24,968 bases of DNA. It comes from DATJBC01 sp035515515. GTDB lineage: Bacteria; Actinomycetota; Acidimicrobiia; Acidimicrobiales; UBA8190. Made by a program: the position numbers and the translations under genes. Numbering within the stretch: the stretch's first letter is position 1; each line of letters opens with the position of its first letter. Below, piece by piece: positions 6,679 to 13,388 of the stretch. A model generated the notes under the pieces. The model was given only the letters and a program-made list of their open reading frames with translations. It ran no database searches and had not been told where the DNA came from. The stretch is taken from contig DATJBC010000150.1 of assembly GCA_035515515.1 (NCBI GenBank), positions 1 through 24,968 of the forward strand. Reading direction: 5' to 3'.

Positions 6679-7155
6679 GTGCCCCTCGCCGACATCGCCT
6701 CTCCCGAGGAGCGCGCTGCGTGCGAGGCCACCATCGCCCGGTGGGCGGCCGCCCGCCTGGCGGAGGGAGGGGCCCTGGTGGCCGTGGACCACCACGAGGA
6801 GCTGGGGCGCTGGTACCTGCGCCTGCGGGGCGACGAGAAGGACGTCGTCACGATCTGGCTGACCGTGCGCCAGCGCACCCTCCATCACGAGGCCCAGGTG
6901 ATGCCCGCCCCCGAGGTCAACGTGGAGGCCACCTTCGAGTACCTGCTGCGGCGCAACGCCCATCTCCACCGGCTGCGCTTCGCCCTCGGCGCCGAGGACG
7001 CCGTGTACCTGGTGGGCGAGGTCCCGGTGGCCGAGGTCTCGGAGGAGGAGCTCGACCGGATCGTGGGCTCGAGCCTCGCCTACGTCGACGCGTCCTTCCC
7101 CACCGCCATGAGCATCGGCTTCGCCGGCCGCTACCGCCGGCGCCCTCCCGCCTGA
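6679..7155 (+). CDS. YbjN-domain protein (type III secretion chaperone-like fold)
   Basis: The 158-residue product is a YbjN-like protein of the kind encoded next to mshA in actinobacteria (Rv0487-type, from memory). Visible features are GRWYLRLRGDEKDVVTIW, a beta hairpin typical of the fold; LRRNAHLHRLRFALGAEDAVYLVGEVP; and the helix VSEEELDRIVGSSLAYVD. The fold resembles type III secretion chaperones, but the cellular function is unknown and no secretion system is nearby. The GTG at 6679 was preferred because longer in-frame starts run back into mshA. The gene ends before the 471-base non-coding gap and is probably co-transcribed with mshA. Confidence 0.8.
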   Translation: MPLADIASPEERAACEATIARWAAARLAEGGALVAVDHHEELGRWYLRLRGDEKDVVTIWLTVRQRTLHHEAQVMPAPEVNVEATFEYLLRRNAHLHRLRFALGAEDAVYLVGEVPVAEVSEEELDRIVGSSLAYVDASFPTAMSIGFAGRYRRRPPA

Positions 7156-7228
7156 CGCGGCGTCGATTCCGTCACGCGCCGCGGCGCCGCCACTGCCCAT
7201 CCGGTCAGAACGCCATGACGCGTCGTGG

Positions 7229-7248
7229 GCGCCCGGACCGTCGGGCGC
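7229..7248 (+). terminator. Hairpin downstream of the YbjN-like gene
   Basis: GCGCCCG (7229-7235) and CGGGCGC (7242-7248) form a perfect 7-bp stem with a 6-base loop, 73 bases after the stop at 7155. It has no U-tract and could be a terminator or part of an RNA encoded in the gap. Confidence 0.3.
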
Positions 7249-7612
7249 GACCGGCGCGCACGGTGCCCGCGCCCGAGGTAGTTGCCGAGCGAACCTTCTG
7301 CGCTCGCGTGCGGTGCGTGTGTGCGGCGCGCGGTCCCGGACGGGGTCAGCGACGGTCGCGTGCCGCAACGGTCACCCGAGCACGGCGCGCCGACGTGGTC
7401 CGTCGGGCTGGGCACACCGACGACGTCGCCGTGGCGCGCCGTGAGAACGCAGTGTGAATTGACGCGACGATGTGACGCGATCCTCGCGCACGCGTCGCGC
7501 GCAGCGGCTATGGTGCCCAGCGCGCGGCCCGAGGGGTTGGTGGCGTCGGTCGATCGGGGAAGTGCGGCCGGCATCGAAGGTTCCTCGGGCCGCGCGTCGC
7601 GTCCGTGGTCGG

Positions 7613-7618
7613 TAGCGT
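7613..7618 (+). promoter_or_regulatory. -10-like hexamer TAGCGT for proC
   Basis: TAGCGT ends 8 bases before the proC GTG at 7627, consistent with a leaderless transcript. No Shine-Dalgarno or convincing -35 is present. Confidence 0.4.
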
Positions 7619-7626
7619 GAGCGTCC

Positions 7627-8415
7627 GTGCCGGCACCGTTGTTGATCGTGGGCGGGGGGCGTATGGGGACCGCGCTCGTGCGCGGGCTCGTCACGTCAGG
7701 ATGGGACCCGTCCCACGTGACCGTGGTCGAAGTGTCGGGCGAGCGCCGCGTGGCGCTCGCCGAGGAACTTCCCGGCGTGGCCGTGCGCGGCGACGTGGTG
7801 GAGGCCGACGCCGCCGTCCTGGCCGTCAAGCCCGCCGTGGCCGAAGAGGCGTGCCGCGCCGTGGCCCGCACGGGGGCGGCGCGCGTCCTGTCGATCATGG
7901 CGGGCGTGCGCCTCGCCCGCATCGAGGCGTGGCTGGCGCCGTCGGTGTCAGTGGTGCGTGCCATGCCCAACACGCCGGCCATGGTGGGTGCCGGCGTGGC
8001 CGCCGTCGCCGCGGGGTCGGCGGCGGGGGAGCCCGACATGGTGTGGGCCGAGTCGCTGCTGGGCGCCGTGGGACACGTGGTGCGGGTGCCCGAGGCGGCC
8101 CTGGACGCCGTGACCGGGTTGTCGGGCTCGGGCCCGGCCTACGTCTTCCTGGTCGTCGAGGCGCTCGCCGATGCGGGGGTGTCGGTGGGGCTGAGCCCCG
8201 AGGTGAGCCGGCGGCTCTCCCTCGACACCGTCTGCGGGGCGGCCCGGCTCCTCGAGGCCACGGGCGAGGAGCCGGCACGGCTGCGGGCGCAGGTGACCTC
8301 GCCGGGGGGCACCACCGAGGCCGGCCTGGCCGTGCTGGAGGAGCGGGGGGTGCGGGCGGCGTTCACCGCCGCGGTGGCCGCCGCCACCGAGCGCTCGGAG
8401 CAGTTGGGCGCCTGA
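7627..8415 (+). CDS. proC: Pyrroline-5-carboxylate reductase
   Basis: ProC reduces 1-pyrroline-5-carboxylate to proline with NAD(P)H, the last step of proline synthesis. The 262-residue protein begins with a Rossmann dinucleotide loop, LLIVGGGRMGTALVRGL (residues 5-21). It has VKPAVAEE, RAMPNTPAMVGAG and the ProC signature LSGSGPAYVFLVVEALADAG, and ends with VTSPGGTTEAGL in the dimerisation domain. Length is normal for the family (about 260-280). The start is GTG at 7627, directly after a TAGCGT hexamer. As in mycobacteria, a small HTH gene follows, here after 175 bases of very GC-rich sequence with its own promoter-like element. Confidence 0.96.
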   Translation: MPAPLLIVGGGRMGTALVRGLVTSGWDPSHVTVVEVSGERRVALAEELPGVAVRGDVVEADAAVLAVKPAVAEEACRAVARTGAARVLSIMAGVRLARIEAWLAPSVSVVRAMPNTPAMVGAGVAAVAAGSAAGEPDMVWAESLLGAVGHVVRVPEAALDAVTGLSGSGPAYVFLVVEALADAGVSVGLSPEVSRRLSLDTVCGAARLLEATGEEPARLRAQVTSPGGTTEAGLAVLEERGVRAAFTAAVAAATERSEQLGA

Positions 8416-8433
8416 TCCGGCGGGGCCCGCCCC

Positions 8434-8471
8434 GGCCGCCGCCGTCTGGCACGGGGGCCCCGGAGGCGGCC
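8434..8471 (+). other. GC-rich inverted repeat downstream of proC
   Basis: GGCCGCC (8434-8440) and GGCGGCC (8465-8471) can pair across a 24-base spacer in the proC/HTH intergenic region. Several other GGGCCC-type dyads lie nearby up to about 8540. Possible transcription end or structured RNA; weak evidence. Confidence 0.25.
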
Positions 8472-8556
8472 GTCGGGGCGCCCGCGGGGCCGGGCGCAGG
8501 GCCCCGGGCCGGGGGTGCGCGGCGGCTTTCTGGGCCCGCCTCTTTCCTCATTCACC

Positions 8557-8582
8557 ACAGTGGCGTACAGTCGCCTCAGGCG
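8557..8582 (+). promoter_or_regulatory. -10-like TACAGT with direct and inverted repeats before the small HTH gene
   Basis: TACAGT (8566-8571) lies 19 bases before the GTG at 8591; a weak TTTCCT at 8543-8548 gives a 17-base spacer. The -10 is embedded in a 10-bp-period direct repeat, ACAGTGGCG (8557-8565) and ACAGTCGCC (8567-8575). It is flanked by two odd-centred palindromes, CCACAGTGG (8555-8563) and CGCCTCAGGCG (8572-8582). These could be operator half-sites, perhaps for autoregulation. Confidence 0.35.
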
Positions 8583-8590
8583 GGAGAGGG

Positions 8591-8797
8591 GTGATTCCAC
8601 TGAGCGCAGATGACGTCACGAGCGCTCGTTACCTGACAGTACGCGAGGTAGCGAGCGCGCTGCGAGTGTCGAACATGACCGTGTACCGACTGATCAACGC
8701 GGGCGAGCTGCCGGCGGTGCGGGTCGGCAAGTCGTTCCGCCTCCGCGAGGACGACGTGAACCGGTACCTGGCGGACCGCTACACCCAGGCCGGCTGA
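8591..8797 (+). CDS. Small MerR/excisionase-type HTH DNA-binding protein
   Basis: The 68-residue protein is essentially one winged-HTH domain of the excisionase/MerR type. YLTVREVASALRVSNMTVYR is the HTH, INAGELPAVRVGKSFRLRED the wing, and a short helix VNRYLADRYTQ completes it. A gene of this type sits beside proC in many actinobacteria (Rv0500A in M. tuberculosis and BdtA in Streptomyces, from memory), so it is a conserved chromosomal regulator and not a phage excisionase. There is no integrase or att site near it. The GTG at 8591 lies directly after GGGAGAGGG, so the Shine-Dalgarno spacing is too short; a CTG at 8600 in the same frame would be better spaced. Target genes are unknown. Confidence 0.85.
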   Translation: MIPLSADDVTSARYLTVREVASALRVSNMTVYRLINAGELPAVRVGKSFRLREDDVNRYLADRYTQAG

Positions 8798-8832
8798 CCC
8801 CCGCCGGCCGCGCCCGCCGCCCGGAGGGGCAG

Positions 8833-9684
8833 GTGCCGGTCCGCGCCGGGGGGGCCGTCTTCCTCCTCACCGACTACGGCTACGCCGACGAGTTCGCCGG
8901 CGTCGTGCGCGCCGTGGTCGTGCGCCACGCGCCCGGAGCCGTCGTCGTCGACGTGTCCCACGGCGTGGCCCCCTACGACGTCCGGGGCGGGGCCCTCGCC
9001 CTGGCGCGCGTCGTCGAGCACCTGGGCCCCGGCGTCGTGCTGGCGGTGGTCGACCCCGGCGTGGGCACCGCCCGCCGCGCCGTGGCCGTGACGGTGGAGC
9101 CGCTCGCCGGACGGCCCTATGCCTTGGTGGGGCCCGACAACGGCCTGTTGCCGTGGGCGCTCGACGCGCTGGGCGGCGCCCGGCGCGCCGTCGCCCTCGG
9201 CCCCTCGCCCCTTTCCGCGGCGGCGTCGACGTTCGACGGGCGCGACCTGTTCGCCCCGGCGGCCGCCCGCCTGTGGCAGGGGTCCCCGCTCGAGGACCTC
9301 GGTGAGGAGCTCGACGCCGGCGGCCTGTGGCGCCTGGCTCCGCCGCGTTGCGCGGTGTCACCGGGCGTGGTCGAGGCCGAGGTGTTGTGGGTGGACCGCT
9401 TCGGCAACGTCCAGCTGGCGGCGCGCCCCGCCGACGCCGGCGCGGCGGGCGTGGGGGACGAGCCCGCTGACGAGCTGCGGGTGGAGGTGGGCACCCGGGG
9501 TCACGCCGCGCGGCGCGTGGGCGCCTTCGCCGATCTCGACGCCGGTGCGCTCGGCGTCGTGGTCGACGCCAACGGGCGTCTCGCCGTGGTGGGCGACCGG
9601 CGCTCGGCCGCTACCGTGCTCGGCGTGTCGCCGGGGGACATCGTCACGCTGCGCGCGCCGCGCTCGCCGGGGGGTGCGCCGTGA
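8833..9684 (+). CDS. SAM hydroxide adenosyltransferase family protein (DUF62)
   Basis: The 283-residue protein belongs to the family that splits S-adenosylmethionine to adenosine and methionine using water; fluorinase and the chlorinase SalL are relatives. The N-terminal domain has LLTDYGYADEFAGVV (11-25), VVDVSHGVAPYDVRGGA and VLAVVDPGVGTARR with Asp74 and Arg81/82. GPDNGLLPWAL and TFDGRDLFAP (133-142) follow, and the C-terminal domain has WVDRFGNVQL. The family's proposed Asp-Arg-His triad places His in TFHGRD; here that position is Asp135. The fluorinase-specific insertion is not evident. The start is GTG 8833 with GGAGGGG (8823-8829) upstream. Its stop overlaps the start of the ligase gene (GTGA), so the two are translationally coupled. 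Fold sure; catalysis uncertain. Confidence 0.88.
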   Translation: MPVRAGGAVFLLTDYGYADEFAGVVRAVVVRHAPGAVVVDVSHGVAPYDVRGGALALARVVEHLGPGVVLAVVDPGVGTARRAVAVTVEPLAGRPYALVGPDNGLLPWALDALGGARRAVALGPSPLSAAASTFDGRDLFAPAAARLWQGSPLEDLGEELDAGGLWRLAPPRCAVSPGVVEAEVLWVDRFGNVQLAARPADAGAAGVGDEPADELRVEVGTRGHAARRVGAFADLDAGALGVVVDANGRLAVVGDRRSAATVLGVSPGDIVTLRAPRSPGGAP

Positions 9685-11192
9685 ACCTGGCCGCGCTGGT
9701 GTGTCCCCACCCCGCCGAGGGCCGGGCGCTGTGGGGCGAGGGCCGCTGGCACACGTGGGGGGACGTCCGCCGCCGGGCCGCCGCCGTGGCGGCGGGGCTG
9801 CCCGGCCTCGGGGTGGGGGCCGGCGACCGGGTGGCGCTGGCCTGGCCCACCTCGGTCGACTTCGTGGTGGCCTACCTCGGGGTGCTGGCCGCCGGGGCCG
9901 TCGCCGTCCCCCTCAACCCCAACAGCCCCGCCGAGGAGCTCCGGCGGGAGCTCGAGGTGGTCGAGCCCGCGGCGCTGCTCGCCGCCCACGGGGGGGTGTC
10001 GGCCGGCGCCGGCGTCCCCGCGGCGCGCCTGGTGACGCCGGGGCCCGGCGCGGGCGGCGGGGCGAGCTGGGAGGGGCTGTCGGGGCTTTCGACGGCGGGG
10101 GGCGTCGCCCTGGAGCCGGTCGAGCGGGCCGACGACGACCTCGCCGTGCTGCTGTTCACCTCGGGCACCGCCGGCGCCCCCCGGGCGGCCATGCTGACGC
10201 ACGGCAACCTCCTCGCCAACGTCCACCAGATGCTGGCCCTGCCCGACATCCTGCGGGCCGACGACGTGGGGCTGGTCGCCATCCCGCTGTTCCACGTGTT
10301 CGGGCTCAACGTGGCGCTCGGCCTGTGCGCGGCGACGGGCGCCGCCCTCGTGCTCGACAGCCGCTTCGACGCCGAGGCCTCGCTGCGCCAGGTGCGCGAG
10401 CTCGCCGTGACCACGCTGCTCGGGGTGCCGGCCATGTTCGCGGCGTGGGCCGACGCCTCGGAGCCGGGCGCCAACGGGGCGTCGCCGCTGGCCGGCGTGC
10501 GCCGTGCCATCTCGGGGGCCTCGGCCCTCGACCCCGCCGTGGCGGCGCGCTTCGAGGAGCGCCACGGCATCGCGCTGTGGCAGGGCTACGGGCTCACCGA
10601 GGCGTCGCCGGCGGTGTCGACGTCCTTCGGCACGGGGCGCAACCGCCCGGGGTCGGTGGGGCCCCCGCTGCCCGGTGTCGAGGTGCGCCTCGTCGACGAG
10701 GAGGGCGACCCCGTCCTCGAGGGCGACCCCGGCGAGATCTGGGTCCGGGGCGCCAACGTCTTCGCCGGCTACTGGCGCGATCCCGAGGCCACGGCGCGGG
10801 TGCTCACCTCGGACGGGTGGCTGCGCACGGGCGACATCGGCGTGGTGGGGGAGGACGGCGACCTCTTCGTGGTGGACCGGTCCAAGGACCTCGTGATCGT
10901 GTCGGGGTTCAACGTCTTCCCGGGCGAGGTGGAGCGGGTGGTGTGCTCGCTCCCCGGGGTGGCCGAGTGCGTGGTGGTGGGCCGCCCCGACGAGGCCACC
11001 GGCGAGCGCGTCGAGGCGGTGGTGGTCCCCGCCGAGGGGGCGGAGGTGAGCGCCGAGGAGGTCCGCTCGCACTGCGCGGCGCGCCTGGCGCGCTACAAGT
11101 GCCCGACGTCGGTGCGCTTCGTGCCCTCGCTGCCCCACGGGCTCACCGGCAAGGCGCTGCGCCGCGCCCTGCGCGAGGAGACCCCCGCCTGA
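9681..11192 (+). CDS. AMP-dependent acyl-CoA synthetase/ligase family enzyme
   Basis: The 503-residue ANL-superfamily enzyme activates a carboxylate with ATP and normally passes the acyl-AMP to CoA. The phosphate-binding loop LLFTSGTAGAPRAAMLTHGN starts near 157. GYGLTEASPAVS is near 302, WLRTGDIG near 383, DRSKDLVIVSGFNVFPGEVE forms the hinge, and the catalytic lysine is in GLTGKALRR (Lys491). Length and the FNVFPGEVE form fit long- or medium-chain fatty-acyl-CoA ligases; the substrate cannot be read from sequence. It starts with GTG at 9681 inside the stop of the SAM-enzyme gene (4-base overlap). A perfect hairpin follows its stop. The pairing with a SAM-cleaving protein has no obvious metabolic explanation. 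Confidence 0.88.
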   Translation: MNLAALVCPHPAEGRALWGEGRWHTWGDVRRRAAAVAAGLPGLGVGAGDRVALAWPTSVDFVVAYLGVLAAGAVAVPLNPNSPAEELRRELEVVEPAALLAAHGGVSAGAGVPAARLVTPGPGAGGGASWEGLSGLSTAGGVALEPVERADDDLAVLLFTSGTAGAPRAAMLTHGNLLANVHQMLALPDILRADDVGLVAIPLFHVFGLNVALGLCAATGAALVLDSRFDAEASLRQVRELAVTTLLGVPAMFAAWADASEPGANGASPLAGVRRAISGASALDPAVAARFEERHGIALWQGYGLTEASPAVSTSFGTGRNRPGSVGPPLPGVEVRLVDEEGDPVLEGDPGEIWVRGANVFAGYWRDPEATARVLTSDGWLRTGDIGVVGEDGDLFVVDRSKDLVIVSGFNVFPGEVERVVCSLPGVAECVVVGRPDEATGERVEAVVVPAEGAEVSAEEVRSHCAARLARYKCPTSVRFVPSLPHGLTGKALRRALREETPA

Positions 11193-11196
11193 GCGC

Positions 11197-11215
11197 GGCG
11201 CGCCCCGAGCGCGCC
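11197..11215 (+). terminator. Perfect GC hairpin after the acyl-CoA ligase gene
   Basis: GGCGCGC (11197-11203) and GCGCGCC (11209-11215) form a 7-bp perfect stem with a 5-base loop starting 5 bases after the stop at 11192. No U-tract. It separates the ligase from the rex promoter. Confidence 0.4.
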
Positions 11216-11222
11216 CGCCGAC

Positions 11223-11253
11223 TTGGTCCGCGCCGGCCGGGCCTCGGTACGAT
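11223..11253 (+). promoter_or_regulatory. rex promoter: TTGGTC and TACGAT
   Basis: A -35-like TTGGTC (11223-11228) and a -10-like TACGAT (11248-11253) are 19 bases apart. The -10 ends 9 bases before the rex ATG at 11263, suggesting a leaderless message. No TTGTGAA-type Rex operator is visible here. Confidence 0.45.
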
Positions 11254-11262
11254 GCCGCCCAC

Positions 11263-11967
11263 ATGGTGGCCCCCAACGCTCGCCGCATTCCCGAAGCCAC
11301 GGTGGCGCGGCTCCCGGTGTACCAGCGCATCCTCCTCGAGCTGGTGCGGGGGGGGACGACGACCGTGTCGTCGGACCAGCTGGCCGACATGGCGCGGGTC
11401 AACGCCTCGAAGGTGCGCAAGGACCTGTCGTTCCTCGGCTCCTTCGGCACACGCGGCTCGGGGTACGAGGCGCAGTTCCTCCTGGCCCAGATCGACCGGG
11501 CGCTCGGCCTGGACGGCGACTGGCCGGTGGCCATCGTGGGCCTCGGCAACCTGGGGACCGCCCTGGCCAACTCCCAGGGCTTCACCTCCCGCGGCTTCCG
11601 GGTGTGCGGCCTCTTCGACGTGGAGCCGTCCCTCCTCGGCCACGAGATCCACGGGGTGGGGGTGCACCACGTGGACGAGTTCGAGCGGGTGGCCGAGGGC
11701 GACCCGCCCTCCATCGGGGTCATCGCCACGCCCGCGTCGGCCGCCCAGGACGTGGCCGACCGCATGGTGCGGGCGGGGGTGGGGTCGATCCTCAACTTCG
11801 CCCCCCGCGTGCTCACGGTGCCCTCCGAGGTGCTCCTGCGCTACGTCGACCTGTCCATCGAGCTCCAGGTCATGAGCTTCTACCTGTCGCACCGGGACCT
11901 CCCCGGCGCCCCGGCGTGGTCGCCGCTCCCGCACGCCGTGGGCCTCACCCCGGCCGACCCCACCTGA
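11263..11967 (+). CDS. rex: Redox-sensing transcriptional repressor Rex
   Basis: Rex is a homodimeric repressor that binds DNA when NADH/NAD+ is low and is released by NADH. The 234-residue protein shows the N-terminal winged helix (RLPVYQRILLELVRGG, then SSDQLADMARVNASKVRKDL and SFLGSFGTRGSGY). The Rossmann fold follows, with VAIVGLGNLGTALANSQGF (Gly-rich loop near 93-98), FDVEPSLLG, IGVIATPASAAQDVADRM and ILNFAPRVL. The C-terminal domain-swapped helix carries the typical VDLSIELQVMSFYL. Length and order are standard. It lies immediately upstream of hemA-hemC-hemD, as in the rex-hemACD operon of Streptomyces coelicolor, and the same window contains nuo genes, a typical Rex-linked function. 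The ATG at 11263 was chosen over the GTG at 11266. Confidence 0.95.
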   Translation: MVAPNARRIPEATVARLPVYQRILLELVRGGTTTVSSDQLADMARVNASKVRKDLSFLGSFGTRGSGYEAQFLLAQIDRALGLDGDWPVAIVGLGNLGTALANSQGFTSRGFRVCGLFDVEPSLLGHEIHGVGVHHVDEFERVAEGDPPSIGVIATPASAAQDVADRMVRAGVGSILNFAPRVLTVPSEVLLRYVDLSIELQVMSFYLSHRDLPGAPAWSPLPHAVGLTPADPT

Positions 11968-11980
11968 GCGGCCCCGCCGC

Positions 11981-11996
11981 CCGGGTCTGGGCCCGG
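11981..11996 (+). terminator. Short hairpin after rex
   Basis: CCGGG (11981-11985) and CCCGG (11992-11996) form a 5-bp stem with a 6-base loop, 13 bases after the rex stop and without a U-tract. It may attenuate read-through into hemA or simply reflect base composition. Confidence 0.25.
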
Positions 11997-12112
11997 AGGG
12001 AGCTGCGCTCTGGCACTGCGCCCCGGCGACCGGCATCCTGGTAGGGAGGGAGGAGCCCGTTGCGGGCGACCCCCGCCGCTGGCCCGCCTGTGCAAGGAGC
12101 TCTGCGAGACGC

Positions 12113-13381
12113 GTGTCGGTCATCGTCGTTGGACTCGAGCAGCACCGGGTGTCGCTCGACGTGCTCGAGCGGGCCGCGGTGTCCGAGGACGACCTCGGCA
12201 AGGTGGTCGCCAGCCTGCGCGACCGCTCCAACCTGTCGGAGGTCGTGGTCCTGTCGACGTGCATGCGCACCGAGCTGTACGCCGTGGTGGACCGGTTCCA
12301 CGAGGCCGTCACCGACCTCCAGGAGTTCCTGGCCGCCATGGTCGACGTGCCCGTGGAGGCCCTCGAGGACTCCTGGACGGTGCACTTCGACGACACCGTG
12401 ACGTCGCACCTGTTCGAGGTGGCCGCCGGGCTGCGCTCGAGCGTGCTGGGCGAGACCGAGGTGCTGGGCCAGGTGCGCCGGGCCCTCGAGCGGGCCGAGG
12501 CCGAGCGCGCCGCCGGCCCGGTGCTGGCGGGGTTGTTCGGGCACGCGGTGCAGGCGGGCCGCCACGTGCGGCGCGCCACCGCCATCGCCCGGGGCACCAC
12601 CTCGCTGTCGCACGTGGCGGTGGAGCTGGCCGCCGCCCGGACGGGGGGGTCGCTGGCGGGCCGCAGCGTGCTCGTGGTGGGGGCGGGCGAGATGGGGGAA
12701 GGGGTCGTCGGCGCCCTGGAGGGGCACCACCCGGCCCACGTGGTGGTGGCCAACCGGACCGCCCCGCGGGCGGCCGAGCTCGCCGGGCGGATGGGCGGTG
12801 ACGGCGTGGGCCTGGCCGGGCTGCCCGGCGCCATCGCCCAGGCCGACGTGGTGCTCGTGTGCACGGGCTCGTCGCTGCCGGTGCTCGGGGCCGGGCTGGT
12901 CGCCTCCGGCGACGACGGTGCCGGGCGCGCCGGTCGGCCGCTCGTGCTCGTCGACCTGGGCATGCCCCGCAACGTCGACCCCGCCCTGCGCGCCGTGCCG
13001 GGCGTCGAGCTCCTCGACATGGACGACCTCACCGCCCACGCCGAGCGGGCCATGGCCGGCCGCCGGGCCGAGCTGGCCGCCGCCCACGAGATCGTGGGCG
13101 ACGAGGTCGAGCGCTACCGCGCCGACGAGCGCGCCCGGGGGGCCGCCCCCGTGGTGGCCGCCCTGCGGGCGCGGGTCGAGGAGCTGCGCGTGGCCGAGCT
13201 GGCGCGCCACCGGCGCCGCCTGGGGGGCCTCGACGACCGCCAGCTCGAGGAGGTCGGCGCCGTGGTGCGGGACGTGCTGGCCAAGGTGCTGCACCACCCC
13301 ACGGCGGCGGTGAAGGAGGCGGCGGGCACCCCCCGGGGCGAGCGCCTGGTCGAGGCGCTGCGCACGCTGTTCGACCTCTGA
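12113..13381 (+). CDS. hemA: Glutamyl-tRNA reductase
   Basis: HemA reduces glutamyl-tRNA(Glu) to glutamate-1-semialdehyde with NADPH, the first and usually controlled step of C5-pathway tetrapyrrole synthesis. The 422-residue protein has the N-terminal catalytic domain (SVIVVGLEQHR, nucleophile Cys50 in VVVLSTCMRTELYAVV, SVLGETEVLGQVRRA). The Rossmann domain follows (SVLVVGAGEMGEGVV), then LVDLGMPRNVDP and the C-terminal dimerisation helices. The usual STCNR motif reads STCMR: Asn51 is Met. The GTG start at 12113 has AAGGAG at 12094-12099, a long 13-base spacing, and MSVIVVGL matches family N-termini. A TAGGGA at 12042-12047 could give a leader of about 60 bases. hemC starts 7 bases after the stop. 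Confidence 0.95.
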   Translation: MSVIVVGLEQHRVSLDVLERAAVSEDDLGKVVASLRDRSNLSEVVVLSTCMRTELYAVVDRFHEAVTDLQEFLAAMVDVPVEALEDSWTVHFDDTVTSHLFEVAAGLRSSVLGETEVLGQVRRALERAEAERAAGPVLAGLFGHAVQAGRHVRRATAIARGTTSLSHVAVELAAARTGGSLAGRSVLVVGAGEMGEGVVGALEGHHPAHVVVANRTAPRAAELAGRMGGDGVGLAGLPGAIAQADVVLVCTGSSLPVLGAGLVASGDDGAGRAGRPLVLVDLGMPRNVDPALRAVPGVELLDMDDLTAHAERAMAGRRAELAAAHEIVGDEVERYRADERARGAAPVVAALRARVEELRVAELARHRRRLGGLDDRQLEEVGAVVRDVLAKVLHHPTAAVKEAAGTPRGERLVEALRTLFDL

Positions 13382-13388
13382 GGCCACG

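Larger units (their letters stand above)
7156..7626. other. 471-base gap without a credible gene, atypical composition
   Basis: No open frame here behaves like a gene. The longest plus-strand candidate (7282-7620) has only about 78% G/C at third positions against nearly 100% in neighbours, and it has no recognisable motif. The stretch is lower in GC (about 63% in 7441-7500) and dense in CG dinucleotides (CGTCGCG, GACGCGACG). It contains a 7-bp hairpin (7229-7248), an isolated TTGACG (7459-7464) and a TATGGT (7509-7514), but not at promoter spacing to each other. The last 14 bases hold the proC -10-like element. It could contain a small RNA or long regulatory region; nothing specific was recognised. 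Confidence 0.6.

Noticed and set aside
7453..7458. TGTGAA in the gap before proC as half of a Rex or CRP-type site
   Set aside because: No matching TTCACA arm is present at the required distance.
7282..7620. Plus-strand frame of 112 codons in the gap before proC
   Set aside because: About 25 of its 113 codons end in A or T, unlike every real gene here, and it has no motif or ribosome binding site.
7131..8039. Minus-strand frame of 302 codons across the gap and proC
   Set aside because: More than half lies antisense to proC, and the product is Ala/Thr/Arg-rich without recognisable features.
8591..8797. Excisionase-like gene as a sign of a prophage or integrated element
   Set aside because: No integrase, att repeat or composition shift is nearby, and this HTH type beside proC is a conserved actinobacterial arrangement.
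9501..11816. A 771-codon minus-strand frame over the SAM enzyme, ligase and rex
   Set aside because: Same artefact: it opposes three genes with clear catalytic motifs and shows no domain of its own.
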